From Rosenbergiella australiborealis (GTDB taxonomy: Bacteria; Pseudomonadota; Gammaproteobacteria; Enterobacterales; Enterobacteriaceae), in the NCBI RefSeq assembly GCF_018494035.1, contig NZ_JABBFO010000008.1, positions 62,001 to 126,000 of the forward strand: a stretch of 64,000 nucleotides of DNA. Reading direction: 5' to 3'. Shown piece after piece: positions 1-9,598 of this stretch. The notes under the pieces are model-generated. The model made no database searches, was not told where the DNA came from, and saw only the letters and a list, made by a program, of their open reading frames with translations. The position numbers and the translations under genes were made by a program. The stretch's first letter is position 1; every line of letters begins with the position of its first letter.

Positions 1-54
1 GGAAGTTAAGAGGGATAGCTAAACACAGAGTTATTCGTGATCAAACCCGTGTCA

Positions 55-1515
55 TTACCCTTTCTGATATTGCCGAAAACGCTGCTGTAATAATCGCAGC
101 TGGTCGATACGCGCATCGTAGCGTTGTTGGGCGAGGCTACCAGTTTTTTCTTGACCGCTGGCATCGCTTAAGGCCCTGATAGCTTGATCTAATTGACCGC
201 TGAGTGCGAGTCCTTGTGCTTGAGCGAAGCGTTGTTCGTTCGTCATCCCTAAATCTCCCGTGGCCTGCACCATCAGATCCCAACCGATAGGATCATCTGG
301 ATAATCCCAAGTATAGCGATGTAGTATCTTGAGGGCATCAGTGGGGCGTTTGGCTTCGAGATAGGCATTGGCTAAGTTAACGCTAATCACCGGATTAGCC
401 TGATTAGCGGAGGCCGCCGTTAATAATTTTACGGCTTGTTCGGGGTGTTTAAGGCCAATATCGACGTCGGTGGCTAAATCGAGAAACCAAGGATTAGTCG
501 GTTGTTGGCTGAGTAATTGAGTGACTAAGCGATGAGCATTATCGAAACTTTTTGCCTGCATAAACATCACTGCACGGCCATAGGTTGCCGCTAATTTCTC
601 GCGACCATTTCCTTTTTCGTACCGATTTAAAAGATCGTCCAATTGGCCGTTCTCACGCTCTGAGCCGTACATGGCCATTATCCTAACCTTAGCGAAATAA
701 AATTCTTGAGAGGATTGGAGTATGGGATGTGGCATTTGGTTGGCACGATTTCGTGCATCCGCCAGTCGGCTATCCGGTAAGGGATGAGTCAATAAAATTT
801 CTGGTGGCAGGGTTGAATAGCGAGTTTGGTCGGCTAATTTTTGCAGAAAATCTGGCATCGCTTGTGGATCAAATCCGGCACGTTGTAATACTTGTAAACC
901 TATCCGGTCAGCTTCTCGTTCATTTTCTTGTGTAAAGCTGATTATGCCTTGTCGCGATCCCGCGAGCGTTCCTGTTAATGCCGCCATTCCTGCTTGTGGG
1001 TTGGCCATCGCCAACAGAATAGACCCTAGTGCACCGCCCCAAGTAAGTGGAGCGCTCTTTTGCTGCTCGGCCATCGCTCGGGCTAAGTGGCGTTGAGTAA
1101 CGTGAGAGATTTCATGTGCCATGACCGAGGCGAGCTGGCTTTCGTTGTCAGTGTAACGAAACAGAGCGGAGTGTAAGACCACATTCCCGCCAAAAAAAGC
1201 GAAGGCATTGAGCTGATCATTGTGAATAAGAAAAAAGTGGAAGGGCGTTTTCACCGACCAGGCATTAGCGACCAAGCGCTGACCCAAGCCATTAATGTAT
1301 TGAGTTAACAATGGATCATCAATCAGTGGGGCGCTGCCACGTAGCTCGCGCACGTAAAAATCGCCCATCTGTAATTCTTCATGAATGGATAGTGTGTCCC
1401 CTGCCGTTGTGCCGATATCCGGTAAGGTATCCGCTACATCGGCTAAGGCGAGGCTATGCCAAGTGAGTAAGGCGGCGATCGTCGTCGCGATCAACGTGCT
1501 TTTTGCTAACGACAC
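55..1515 (-). CDS. bepA: Periplasmic M48 metalloprotease/chaperone BepA (YfgC)
   Basis: Predicted periplasmic zinc protease and chaperone that helps LptD assembly and degrades stalled outer-membrane proteins at the BAM complex (family knowledge from E. coli BepA). The 486-residue product has an N-terminal signal peptide (hydrophobic stretch about residues 5-25). A peptidase M48 domain follows, with the zinc motif HEISH at 134-138 and the further ligand region NEREAD near 200. The C-terminal half is helical and TPR-like, as in the family. The start is GTG at 1515, preceded by a GAGGGG ribosome-binding site. It lies 23 bp downstream of bcp on the same strand. The perM gene that is adjacent to bepA in E. 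coli, and the hyf operon, are absent here. Length matches E. coli BepA (487 residues). Confidence 0.95.
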   Translation of the reverse strand: MSLAKSTLIATTIAALLTWHSLALADVADTLPDIGTTAGDTLSIHEELQMGDFYVRELRGSAPLIDDPLLTQYINGLGQRLVANAWSVKTPFHFFLIHNDQLNAFAFFGGNVVLHSALFRYTDNESQLASVMAHEISHVTQRHLARAMAEQQKSAPLTWGGALGSILLAMANPQAGMAALTGTLAGSRQGIISFTQENEREADRIGLQVLQRAGFDPQAMPDFLQKLADQTRYSTLPPEILLTHPLPDSRLADARNRANQMPHPILQSSQEFYFAKVRIMAMYGSERENGQLDDLLNRYEKGNGREKLAATYGRAVMFMQAKSFDNAHRLVTQLLSQQPTNPWFLDLATDVDIGLKHPEQAVKLLTAASANQANPVISVNLANAYLEAKRPTDALKILHRYTWDYPDDPIGWDLMVQATGDLGMTNEQRFAQAQGLALSGQLDQAIRALSDASGQEKTGSLAQQRYDARIDQLRLLQQRFRQYQKG

Positions 1516-1538
1516 TTCGCCCCCTCGCGAGCCTGATG

Positions 1539-2009
1539 TTATGGATGTGACTGTACGTAATCTAAAACGATATCATGATGGTTCGAGGTTTTAAAATCGT
1601 CGAATACTTTTTCGATACTCCCTTTGCCATCGATCAAGAAACTGATGCGATGGATACCGTCATACTTCTTGCCCATGAAGCTCTTTTCACCCCAAACCCC
1701 AAACGCTTCGGACACTTTGTGGTCTTCATCTGACAGTAGCGTAAAGTTTAAAAGCTCTTTTTCCACAAAACGGGACAGCTTTTCCGGTTTATCTATGCTG
1801 ATCCCTAATACTTGAACGCCCGCTTTCTTCAAGGATGACATATTGTCGCGCAGACCACAGGCTTGTACCGTACAACCCGGTGTCATCGCTTTGGGGTAGA
1901 AATAGACGAGAACACGCTCACCACTGAAATCAGATAAACTCACCTCTTCGCCGTCTTGGTCGAGTAAAGTAAATTGCGGCGCGCTATCGCCTACTTGTAA
2001 AGGGGACAT
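1539..2009 (-). CDS. bcp: Thiol peroxidase Bcp (peroxiredoxin Q)
   Basis: Cytoplasmic thioredoxin-dependent peroxiredoxin that reduces hydrogen peroxide and organic hydroperoxides. The 156-residue product has a single AhpC/TSA thioredoxin fold. The peroxidatic Cys46 sits in PGCTVQAC and the resolving Cys51 lies five residues on, the arrangement of E. coli Bcp. ATG at 2009 is preceded by GGAGATAACGT, a good ribosome-binding site. It is transcribed toward bepA. In E. coli bcp lies beside gcvR, and the same neighbour order (gcvR, bcp) is kept here. Confidence 0.96.
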   Translation of the reverse strand: MSPLQVGDSAPQFTLLDQDGEEVSLSDFSGERVLVYFYPKAMTPGCTVQACGLRDNMSSLKKAGVQVLGISIDKPEKLSRFVEKELLNFTLLSDEDHKVSEAFGVWGEKSFMGKKYDGIHRISFLIDGKGSIEKVFDDFKTSNHHDIVLDYVQSHP

Positions 2010-2167
2010 ACGTTATCTCCAATCATTATTTGCTTACAGATGACGTGAGTCATCGGTTATCTATCTCCACGTAGATTAAGGCGGAAGATAGGTTTTTCAA
2101 TTGTTAGGATAGAGGGTAATTTTATCTGCTTTCAAGTTAATTATGTGTCTCTTGTAAGAAAGTCTTT

Positions 2168-2716
2168 TTATAAACGTTCAGTTTCTTGGCGACCATCGGT
2201 ATGTAGAACGCCTTTAGCCGATAATTCATAACAAAGCTGTTGAAAATTCTTCTCTAAATCGACGACTGCACGCGAAGAACTTCCATAAGCGTGGATTCGG
2301 ATAGAGAGCATGGCCGGTGTCCCAGGATGCGCGCGTGTCATTAATTCTGCGATATGCATTTGATGGTGGGTCAGTAGCGCGGTAAAGCGTTCAATGATGC
2401 GCGGGGAGTCGGGCACTTCGACACTTAATGAGAAACCCTCGTGACGAACAGGTGTACAGCCAGTCGGCGTGCGCTTCATCACGATCAATAGTTCGAGTTC
2501 AGCCCCTTTAATCGGCAGCGTCGATTCAATCATATTAATCGCATTAGCGGAGCCCGAAAGCAACATCACGAAGGTAAACTCTCCGCCGAGTAATGCCAGT
2601 CGACTGTCTTCGATATTACATCCGCATTGACTAACATGTCGGGTAATAGTGTTAACGATTCCAGCACGGTCGCTGCCTAGCGCCGTGATAACTAAATGCA
2701 CAGGTGAAGATGACAA
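2168..2716 (-). CDS. gcvR: Glycine cleavage system repressor GcvR
   Basis: Regulatory protein that, in E. coli, binds GcvA and blocks activation of the glycine cleavage operon when glycine is low. The 182-residue product consists of two tandem ACT domains (about 7-80 and 90-170) and no DNA-binding domain, as in the family. The N-terminal block HLVITALGSDRAGIVNTITR is diagnostic. The start that fits the family is TTG at 2716 (start chosen by similarity; a GTG five codons further in is also possible). It is divergent from dapA, as in E. coli. Confidence 0.93.
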   Translation of the reverse strand: MSSSPVHLVITALGSDRAGIVNTITRHVSQCGCNIEDSRLALLGGEFTFVMLLSGSANAINMIESTLPIKGAELELLIVMKRTPTGCTPVRHEGFSLSVEVPDSPRIIERFTALLTHHQMHIAELMTRAHPGTPAMLSIRIHAYGSSSRAVVDLEKNFQQLCYELSAKGVLHTDGRQETERL

Positions 2717-2858
2717 TGTGATATTTCCCAGTGTTTTACTAATTATCTTAAGGTAAACATAAAAAAAACTGCTGACAAGCGGTTGAGTGCATTCACCATC
2801 TTGCTTTTAGTGTGATGGACACCTTACCATGAAGACCTTGGGAAATGAGGGGATAGCT

Positions 2859-3737
2859 ATGTTTACCGGAAGTATTGTTGCACTCGTCACACCGATGGAC
2901 GAAAAAGGGCAAGTTTGTGAAAGTAGCCTAAAAAAATTAATTGATTACCACATTGATAGTGGAACGTCTGCAATCGTTTCTATGGGCACCACAGGTGAAT
3001 CTGCAACTCTCACCCACGACGAACATATTAATGTCGTTCTGCGAACCGTCGAATTGGCAGCTGGACGCATCCCAGTGATAGCCGGTACCGGTACCAATGC
3101 GACCGCTGAGGGCATTGCGCTGACACAGCGCCTAGAAAATAGTGGTGTTGTTGGCTGTTTGACCGTTGTGCCTTATTATAATCGCCCGACACAGGAAGGA
3201 ATTTTCCAGCATTTTAAAGCGATTGCTGAGAGTACCGATTTGCCGCAATTACTTTATAATGTGCCCGGACGCACGGGTTGTGATATGTTGCCTGAAACCG
3301 TTGCGCGCCTTTCCGAAATAAAAAATATTATCGGAATTAAAGAGGCGACCGGGAACTTATTCCGCGTTAGTCAGATCCAAGCGTTGACCAAAGAAGATTT
3401 TATTTTACTTAGTGGTGATGATGAAACAGCGTTAGACTTTATGCAGTTGGGTGGGCAGGGCGTTATTTCAGTAACCTCGAATGTGGCCGCTCGCGAGATG
3501 GCACAAGTCTGTGCCCTGGCGGCCGCGGGAAATTTTACTGAGGCACGTGTGCTAAACCAACGACTCATGGCGCTTCATCAGCACTTATTTTATGAACCAA
3601 ATCCTATCCCAGTGAAATGGGTGGCTAAACAGCTGGGATTGATCGCAAATGACACCTTGCGTCTGCCAATGACACCTTTATCGGTAACATCTGAACCGAT
3701 ACTGTTGCAGGCAATTCGTGATGCAGGACTGCGATAA
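2859..3737 (+). CDS. dapA: 4-hydroxy-tetrahydrodipicolinate synthase DapA
   Basis: Condenses pyruvate with aspartate semialdehyde, the first committed step of lysine and meso-diaminopimelate synthesis. The product is 292 residues from ATG 2859 (an in-frame ATG at 2829 would add ten unlikely residues; the GAGGGG ribosome-binding site at 2847-2852 supports 2859). Schiff-base Lys161 is visible in GIKEATGN and catalytic Tyr133 in LLYNVPGR, both at E. coli numbering; the GTTGES pyruvate loop is at about 43-48. bamC follows after 14 bp, the classical dapA-bamC operon. Confidence 0.97.
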   Translation: MFTGSIVALVTPMDEKGQVCESSLKKLIDYHIDSGTSAIVSMGTTGESATLTHDEHINVVLRTVELAAGRIPVIAGTGTNATAEGIALTQRLENSGVVGCLTVVPYYNRPTQEGIFQHFKAIAESTDLPQLLYNVPGRTGCDMLPETVARLSEIKNIIGIKEATGNLFRVSQIQALTKEDFILLSGDDETALDFMQLGGQGVISVTSNVAAREMAQVCALAAAGNFTEARVLNQRLMALHQHLFYEPNPIPVKWVAKQLGLIANDTLRLPMTPLSVTSEPILLQAIRDAGLR

Positions 3738-3751
3738 GTTAGGGAGATTTA

Positions 3752-4783
3752 ATGGCTTACTCAGTTAAAAATTCGGCGGTAGTTAAGGTTGCGGGGCTCT
3801 CCGTAGCAATGCTATTAGCGGGTTGTTCGCATGACCAACACTACAAGCGTGAAGTGAATGGTAATGAAGAGTATCTCGATGCACCAGCACTGAGCCAGTT
3901 GAACGTGCCGCAAGGGATGATTCTACCGCTGGAGTCTGGAAACTATGTCGTGCCACAAGGGCGCAGCCAAGGCGCAGTCGGTAAGCAATTAGATATTCGC
4001 CCACCTATGCAGGCATTATCCTTGCTTAATGGCAGCCGTGCTCAGTTCCAAGGAACAACCGGGACGCTACAGATCGCCAATACCGGTTCTTCTTTGTGGG
4101 GACAAACTATCGCAGCCCTACGTGCGAATAATTTTGCCATTGCCCAACAAGATGATGCAGGCCAGCAGTTAACCACTGATTGGATTTCATGGAATCGTCC
4201 AGACGAAGACCATCAGTATCGCGGTCGTTATCAGGTCTCTGTGGTGACACAGGGGTATGAGCAGACATTAATGGTTAAACCTCTAGCCTTAGAGCAAAAA
4301 GGTCAAGCGGTCACTAGCCCTTCAGAAATTCAGCGTTACACCGCCCAATTACTGAATGTTATTTCTGCCCAGATCAATACTGTTGAAACTAATCGTCAAA
4401 ATGCGGCAGCAGCAAGCCGTACTGGAATGATTGATGTACAGAGTGGTGCAGACGATACAGGACTGGCGAACTTAATTATTCGTGCGCCATTCGATGTGAC
4501 TTGGCAGCGTCTTCCTAAGGCATTACCGCTGGCAGGGATGACTATTTCGGATAGCAATCGCGCGGATGGTAGTTTACAAGTGAGCTATAGTGACCTAAGT
4601 AGTAGTCAATGGGCTGCATTAGGTGCGACGGATCCTCAATTGGTTGAAGGTAAATACAAGTTACAAGTCGGTGATTTAGGTAACCGTAGTAGCTTGCAGT
4701 TTATTGATCCGAAAGGCCATATTCTTACGCAGTCACAAAATGACGCGCTGGTGGCCGTGCTGCAAGCAGCGCTCAATAAATAA
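3752..4783 (+). CDS. bamC: Outer membrane assembly lipoprotein BamC (NlpB)
   Basis: Lipoprotein subunit of the BAM complex that inserts beta-barrel proteins into the outer membrane. The 343-residue product starts with a lipoprotein signal ending in the lipobox LLAGC (Cys25). An unstructured N-terminal segment contacting BamD and two helix-grip domains follow by family knowledge. ATG 3752 has AGGGAG upstream. It is co-transcribed with dapA and closed by a strong terminator at 4794. Confidence 0.95.
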   Translation: MAYSVKNSAVVKVAGLSVAMLLAGCSHDQHYKREVNGNEEYLDAPALSQLNVPQGMILPLESGNYVVPQGRSQGAVGKQLDIRPPMQALSLLNGSRAQFQGTTGTLQIANTGSSLWGQTIAALRANNFAIAQQDDAGQQLTTDWISWNRPDEDHQYRGRYQVSVVTQGYEQTLMVKPLALEQKGQAVTSPSEIQRYTAQLLNVISAQINTVETNRQNAAAASRTGMIDVQSGADDTGLANLIIRAPFDVTWQRLPKALPLAGMTISDSNRADGSLQVSYSDLSSSQWAALGATDPQLVEGKYKLQVGDLGNRSSLQFIDPKGHILTQSQNDALVAVLQAALNK

Positions 4784-4793
4784 ATGGTATTTA

Positions 4794-4818
4794 GGCCGGA
4801 AATTTCCGGCCTTTTTTA
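4794..4818 (+). terminator. Rho-independent terminator after bamC
   Basis: A perfect inverted repeat of nine bases per arm (GGCCGGAAA / TTTCCGGCC, 4794-4811) is followed by six T residues (4812-4817). It ends the dapA-bamC unit 10 bp after the bamC stop. Confidence 0.93.
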
Positions 4819-4846
4819 TTTTATTTTGGCATAATAGCGCGCAAGT

Positions 4847-4862
4847 AGGTAAACGATTGCGT
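4847..4862 (+). promoter_or_regulatory. PurR operator upstream of purC
   Basis: The 16-bp stretch AGGTAAACGATTGCGT matches the PurR consensus ACGCAAACGTTTGCGT at 13 of 16 positions, including the central AAACG and the TTGCGT half. It lies 62 bp before the purC start and just after a CATAAT hexamer (4830-4835) that could be a -10 element. PurR control of purC is known in E. coli; the site itself is inferred from the match. Confidence 0.75.
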
Positions 4863-4924
4863 AGTTGAAAATCGGCTACTACGCAGATAAATGATTAGAG
4901 TCGATGATAAGTGGAGTTAACAAG

Positions 4925-5638
4925 ATGCAAAAGCAAGCTGAGCTGTATCGCGGTAAGGCAAAAACAGTTTATAGCACCGATAATCCGGATCTGCTAATTC
5001 TGGAATTCCGCAACGATACATCAGCCGGAGACGGGGCGCGTATAGAGCAATTCGACCGTAAAGGAATGGTGAATAACAAGTTCAACTATTTCATTATGGA
5101 AAAACTGGCACAAGCTGGCATCCCCACGCAGATGGAAGCGCTATTATCAGAGACTGAAGCTCTCGTTAAAAAACTCGATATGGTTCCTGTAGAGTGTGTC
5201 GTTCGTAATCGTGCCGCGGGTTCGTTAGTGAAACGTCTTGGCGTTGAAGAAGGGATAGTGTTAAACCCTCCGCTCTTTGATCTTTTTTTGAAAGATGACG
5301 CGCATCACGACCCAATGATTAATGAATCTTATTGCGAGACTTTTGGTTGGGTCAGTGGTGAGAATCTTGCACGTATGCGGGAATTAACGCTTAAAGCTAA
5401 CCAAGTATTAACTGAGCTATTCGATGCTGCCGGTCTTATCCTCGTTGATTTCAAACTCGAGTTTGGACTGTTTAACGGCGAAGTGGTACTTGGCGATGAA
5501 TTTTCTCCCGACGGCGCACGGCTGTGGGATAAAGAAACATTAGATAAAATGGATAAAGACCGTTTTCGCCAAAGTTTAGGCGGTGTTGTTGAAGCCTATG
5601 AAATGGTCGCTCATCGATTAGGTGTCAAGTTAGACTAA
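4925..5638 (+). CDS. purC: SAICAR synthetase PurC
   Basis: Phosphoribosylaminoimidazole-succinocarboxamide synthase: joins CAIR and aspartate using ATP in purine synthesis. The product is 237 residues from ATG 4925, exactly the E. coli length; an upstream in-frame ATG at 4904 is less likely because GTGGAG at 4911-4916 is the ribosome-binding site. It begins [16 protein letters not shown] and contains [15 protein letters not shown] and the LVDFKLEFG substrate-binding block. It is monocistronic between two terminators. Confidence 0.97.
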   Translation: MQKQAELYRGKAKTVYSTDNPDLLILEFRNDTSAGDGARIEQFDRKGMVNNKFNYFIMEKLAQAGIPTQMEALLSETEALVKKLDMVPVECVVRNRAAGSLVKRLGVEEGIVLNPPLFDLFLKDDAHHDPMINESYCETFGWVSGENLARMRELTLKANQVLTELFDAAGLILVDFKLEFGLFNGEVVLGDEFSPDGARLWDKETLDKMDKDRFRQSLGGVVEAYEMVAHRLGVKLD

Positions 5639-5644
5639 TCTTTA

Positions 5645-5680
5645 AAGCACTCGCTCAGCGTAGCGAGTGCTTCTTCTTTA
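5645..5680 (+). terminator. Terminator after purC
   Basis: An 11-bp perfect stem (5645-5655 with 5662-5672), six-base loop, then TCTTCTTTAT. It lies 7 bp after the purC stop. Confidence 0.85.
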
Positions 5681-5780
5681 TCTCCTTCCTACTACAGCAA
5701 CTTTAGTTTTTCTACTGGTTATCCACGCGCTCAGCTATTACTATTTATGTCATACGATAATAGAAATGGAGAGAAAGGCT

Positions 5781-6650
5781 ATGCGTTGGCAAGGACGTAG
5801 AGAAAGTGACAATATTGAAGACCGTCGTGATGACCGTTCAGCGCCTAGCGGTGGTGGCTCTGGCTTTCGTATTCCAGCAGGTAAAGGCGGTATTGTTCTG
5901 CTAATTGTCGTCGTGGTTGCCGGGTATTATGGCTATGATTTAACGCCATTGCTCGGCGGAAATGGCCAACATTCCTCAGTGACACAATCCCATTCTTCTT
6001 CTTCGCAGACTAGTGATGATGCTCAAGCGGCTAAATTTACTTCCGTCATATTGGCATCTACTGAAGATACTTGGGGCGAAATCTTTCAAAAAATGGGTAA
6101 GCAGTACCAAGCACCAAAATTAGTGTTATACCGCAATGCTACCCGCACCGGCTGTGGTACTGGACAGTCAGTCATGGGGCCTTTTTACTGCCCAGCGGAT
6201 AAAACGATTTATCTCGATCTCTCTTTCTATGATGAGATGAAAAATAAATTAGGGGCAGGGGGGGATTTTGCACAAGGGTATGTGATCGCACATGAGGTTG
6301 GACATCATGTACAAAACTTACTCGGAATAGAAAGTAAAGTTCGTCAGCAAATGCAGCAGGGATCGCAAACGCAGGCAAACCAGTTATCGGTAAAATTAGA
6401 GCTACAAGCGGATTGTTTTGCCGGAGTCTGGGGGCATTATATGCAGCAAAAACAGGTTCTTGATACCGGTGACCTACAAGAAGCGTTAAATGCTGCGCAA
6501 GCGATTGGTGACGATAAACTCCAGCAGCAGAGCCAAGGGCGGGTTGTTCCCGATAGCTTTACTCATGGAACGTCTCAGCAACGCTACAATTGGTTTAAAC
6601 GCGGCTTTGACAGTGGCGAACCAAGTCAATGTAATACCTTTGCGGGATAA
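5781..6650 (+). CDS. ypfJ: Predicted neutral zinc metallopeptidase YpfJ
   Basis: Membrane-anchored putative metalloprotease of unknown substrate (zinc metallopeptidase family, YpfJ). The product is 289 residues from ATG 5781, chosen because it reproduces the family start [11 protein letters not shown]; longer readings begin inside the purC terminator. It has a cytoplasmic charged N-terminus, one transmembrane segment (about 34-52), a low-complexity linker, then a catalytic domain with HEVGHH and a downstream [13 protein letters not shown] helix supplying the third ligand. tmcA follows after 5 bp. Confidence 0.93.
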   Translation: MRWQGRRESDNIEDRRDDRSAPSGGGSGFRIPAGKGGIVLLIVVVVAGYYGYDLTPLLGGNGQHSSVTQSHSSSSQTSDDAQAAKFTSVILASTEDTWGEIFQKMGKQYQAPKLVLYRNATRTGCGTGQSVMGPFYCPADKTIYLDLSFYDEMKNKLGAGGDFAQGYVIAHEVGHHVQNLLGIESKVRQQMQQGSQTQANQLSVKLELQADCFAGVWGHYMQQKQVLDTGDLQEALNAAQAIGDDKLQQQSQGRVVPDSFTHGTSQQRYNWFKRGFDSGEPSQCNTFAG

Positions 6651-6655
6651 TTGTC

Positions 6656-8635
6656 GTGCAGCCAGCGTTTATCGTTGAGCAAATGCGTCGCAGTGGAGTG
6701 CGACGTATTTGCGTAATCAGTGGTTCAGCGGTATTTCGTGCTAAAGCGACCGCTGAATGGCAGGCTGATTATCCGGGGGATTGGCGACGTATTAGTACAG
6801 TAGCAACCGGACATCCAAAAGAAATCGTGGCTCAGGCTGCCCGTCAGTTTTTGGGACAAGAAGGATTACATGCTATCTACGATGCGTCGCGAGGTATGCA
6901 TCTCGAAGTCTTTGCGGCGCTAGCCGGTACCTTAGTGGCAGGCAGCTGGTTATTGCTGCTACTGCCAAGTGATACCGATAAAGACGTAGTGGTCGATGAG
7001 GATAGTCAACGTTGGGCTGATTGCGAGCAGCCTATCACGACGCCAGTTTTTAATCGTCATCTTTGGCGCCAACTCACACAGTCTGCCGATCACCTAATCT
7101 GGCGAGAAGGATCGATAAAGCCTGATCAACGTCTACTGAATACGCGCGTATGGCAACCACAGGGTAATACCCAACAACAGGCAATTATCGATGAATTAGT
7201 GTCGGCAACGGCAGGCAATTTCATTGTCACCGCCCCGCGTGGGCGTGGGAAATCGGCATTAGGGGGAATGTTAGCAGCCAGACAAGCACCGTGTTTGATT
7301 ACTGGTCCAGCCAAGCTCTCGACGGCAGTCATGGCTGAATTTGCCAAAGAACATTACCATTTTATGGCTCCTGATGCGATTTTAGCCGAAAATACAACGA
7401 CGTCATGGCGCTGGCTAATTATTGATGAGGCAGCGTCATTACCGAGCGCACAGTTACAGGCACTAGTTTCCCGTTTCCCTCGCTGTTTATTGCTGACGAC
7501 CACAGAGGGCTATGAAGGGACCGGGCAGGGATTTTTATTAAAGTTTAGTGCGTCGATCGCGGTTAACCATCATTACCGACTCCATAACCCGCATCGTTAT
7601 CAAGCTGATGATCCACTCGAAACCTTTGTTGAACGTTTGTTAGTGCTGCATAATCCACAGCCATTACCCTCTCTTTTACCTCAAAAAAAGCGATTAACAC
7701 TCCGGGCTTATCATCCTTCGGATTGGGATTTTCATGTTCAGTTAGCCGCAAGCACTTTTCATCTTTTACAATCTGCACATTATCGTACTACGCCATTAGA
7801 TTTACGGCGAATGATGGATGCTCCGCAAAGTGGCTATTGGCAGCTCGTTGCCGATGAGCAATGCTATGGGGTAGTAGGGTGGATAGACGAGGGGGGGCAG
7901 AGTGCAGAACTGTCACAAGCCGTCTGGCGTGGAGAACGAAGACCCCGTGGTAATTTGATTGCACAATCCTTAGCCGCGCACAGTCGTTTCCCACAAGCAA
8001 TGCAGTTAGCCAGCCGACGGATCAGTCGTATTGCTATTAACCAATCATTACGTCGAGAGGGTTGTGGACGTCGCTTAGTAGAGGCCGTATTTTCGCAGTC
8101 ACAAGACAAAGATTTTATCTCGGTCAGCTTTGGCTTCACCCCTGAATTATGGCAATTTTGGCAACATTGTGGTTTTCAATTAGTCAGAATAGGGGGAATG
8201 CGAGAAGCCAGTAGTGGTTGCTACGCGGCAATGGCGCTCTTTCCGATTTCGGCTGCGGGACAGCAATTGTGTACACAGGCAGTCGCCCATTTTCAACGCG
8301 ATTGGCCGATTCAACAATCACGCTTTTGCCCCGAAATAGAGTTACCCATCACCGCACGACTTGATCATCCATTTTCGGTTGCAGACCATCATGAGCTAGT
8401 AGGTTTTGCCCATGCTCATCGTCCATTAAGTGTTAGTTTTCCGTCCCTTGTTCGGGCATTGCACGCGTATCCTCAATTAGCGCGTTGGTCACATTTACAT
8501 CATTGTTTAGTGTCGACGCAGCGACCTGAAGGTTGGAGTCATAAACAGTGGTTAGCACAATTACGCCGTGAAACGGCAGAGTTTCTCATGATTTTATCCG
8601 AGGTTTCGGCAAACGAGACTGAGGGTTTATTGTAA
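6656..8635 (+). CDS. tmcA: tRNA(Met) cytidine acetyltransferase TmcA (YpfI)
   Basis: Makes N4-acetylcytidine at the wobble position of elongator tRNA-Met, using ATP and acetyl-CoA. The 659-residue product (E. coli 671) has an N-terminal DUF1726-type domain, a RecD-like helicase domain with Walker A PRGRGKS at 194-200 and Walker B LIIDEAA near 267-273, then a GNAT acetyltransferase domain (around 350-540; RRPRGNLIAQSLAAH and RIAINQSLRREGCGRRL). The start is GTG 6656, 5 bp after ypfJ. It forms an operon with ypfJ and ypfH. The N-terminal 120 residues are more diverged from E. coli than the rest. Confidence 0.94.
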   Translation: MQPAFIVEQMRRSGVRRICVISGSAVFRAKATAEWQADYPGDWRRISTVATGHPKEIVAQAARQFLGQEGLHAIYDASRGMHLEVFAALAGTLVAGSWLLLLLPSDTDKDVVVDEDSQRWADCEQPITTPVFNRHLWRQLTQSADHLIWREGSIKPDQRLLNTRVWQPQGNTQQQAIIDELVSATAGNFIVTAPRGRGKSALGGMLAARQAPCLITGPAKLSTAVMAEFAKEHYHFMAPDAILAENTTTSWRWLIIDEAASLPSAQLQALVSRFPRCLLLTTTEGYEGTGQGFLLKFSASIAVNHHYRLHNPHRYQADDPLETFVERLLVLHNPQPLPSLLPQKKRLTLRAYHPSDWDFHVQLAASTFHLLQSAHYRTTPLDLRRMMDAPQSGYWQLVADEQCYGVVGWIDEGGQSAELSQAVWRGERRPRGNLIAQSLAAHSRFPQAMQLASRRISRIAINQSLRREGCGRRLVEAVFSQSQDKDFISVSFGFTPELWQFWQHCGFQLVRIGGMREASSGCYAAMALFPISAAGQQLCTQAVAHFQRDWPIQQSRFCPEIELPITARLDHPFSVADHHELVGFAHAHRPLSVSFPSLVRALHAYPQLARWSHLHHCLVSTQRPEGWSHKQWLAQLRRETAEFLMILSEVSANETEGLL

Positions 8636-8649
8636 GTAAGAGGGGATAT

Positions 8650-9354
8650 ATGGCACATATTGATTATGTAATGGTTCAGCAGGGTAGTGGGCCACAGCCA
8701 CAGCTATTTATACTATTTCATCGTAATGGGGATGACCCTCGTTCAATGGCAGAAATTGGTCAGTGGTTTGGAAAAGCCTTTCCGACCGCTTTTGTGATTT
8801 CGGTGGGAGCACCAATCCCGTTGGTCCAAGGGGGAAGTGCATGGTTTATTGAAGAAGATGCGCCGGCTTCCACCACGGTGATGCAACAAAAAATTGACCA
8901 GATTATGCCTCTTTTTATGCAAACAGTCCGCGAGTGCCAAAAACAGTGTGGGGTCTCGGCAGAAGCGACGGCATTAATTGGTTTTTCTGAAGGAAGCACG
9001 ATGATTTTAGAAGCGCTAAAAAATAGTGAGCTGCTTGCTGGGCGCGCAATTATTTTCAGCGGTCGTTATAACAGTGCGCCGAATGCCGCGTCAATGCATA
9101 CCACCATTCATTTGATTCACGGCGATGACGATGAGCATATCCCATTAATTCATGCGGTAAATGCCGAGCAGTGGCTAAAAGAAGCGGGGGGAGATGTAAC
9201 GCTTGATATTATCGATGAGTTGCCGCATGCCATCGATGATCAAGGGATTGAGATTGCGTTAAAGCATTTAAGAGAGACCATTCCACAACGCTATTTCGAT
9301 CAGATTTCACAGGGAGAAGCTCCCGATGACGATGATGTAATCCCAATGGTCTAA
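8650..9354 (+). CDS. ypfH: Alpha/beta-hydrolase esterase YpfH
   Basis: Carboxylesterase of the phospholipase/carboxylesterase (Abhydrolase_2) family; the natural substrate is not known. In the 234-residue product the nucleophile elbow is GFSEGS, the acid is in the HGDDDEHIP block and the catalytic His is in LPHAIDD. The C-terminus GEAPDDDDVIPMV matches E. coli YpfH closely. ATG 8650 has AGAGGGGA upstream; it follows tmcA by 14 bp. Confidence 0.92.
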   Translation: MAHIDYVMVQQGSGPQPQLFILFHRNGDDPRSMAEIGQWFGKAFPTAFVISVGAPIPLVQGGSAWFIEEDAPASTTVMQQKIDQIMPLFMQTVRECQKQCGVSAEATALIGFSEGSTMILEALKNSELLAGRAIIFSGRYNSAPNAASMHTTIHLIHGDDDEHIPLIHAVNAEQWLKEAGGDVTLDIIDELPHAIDDQGIEIALKHLRETIPQRYFDQISQGEAPDDDDVIPMV

Positions 9355-9361
9355 GGAAAGC

Positions 9362-9385
9362 GGACTGCGGGTACTTTCGCAGTCC
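9362..9385. terminator. Hairpin between convergent ypfH and ypfN
   Basis: A perfect 8-bp stem (GGACTGCG / CGCAGTCC) with an eight-base loop between two converging genes. No clear T run follows on either strand, so this is a weak terminator candidate. Confidence 0.5.
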
Positions 9386-9396
9386 ATCACTGTGGC

Positions 9397-9588
9397 CTAT
9401 TTTTTCTTGGGCCAATCGTCATCTTCGTCATCCCACTTATCATTAAAGTCACGATGAGGAGGAAGTTTAGGTTTGTTCTCTAAATATTTTTTTACATCAA
9501 CGCGTTTTAAGTCTTTGTACACATTGACTAATAATCCAACCATAAAGAGGATGATTAGTATCCACCAGTGCTCTTTTACCCATTCCAT
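9397..9588 (-). CDS. ypfN: Small membrane protein YpfN (UPF0370)
   Basis: A 63-residue single-span membrane protein of unknown function. It has a hydrophobic helix at about 7-25, then a basic/acidic cytoplasmic tail with the conserved block [20 protein letters not shown]. coli YpfN is 66 residues and shares this tail. ATG 9588 has AAGGAG upstream. dapE lies immediately upstream (10 bp), as in E. coli, so the two are probably co-transcribed. Confidence 0.92.
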   Translation of the reverse strand: MEWVKEHWWILIILFMVGLLVNVYKDLKRVDVKKYLENKPKLPPHRDFNDKWDDEDDDWPKKK

Positions 9589-9598
9589 GTACGACTCC

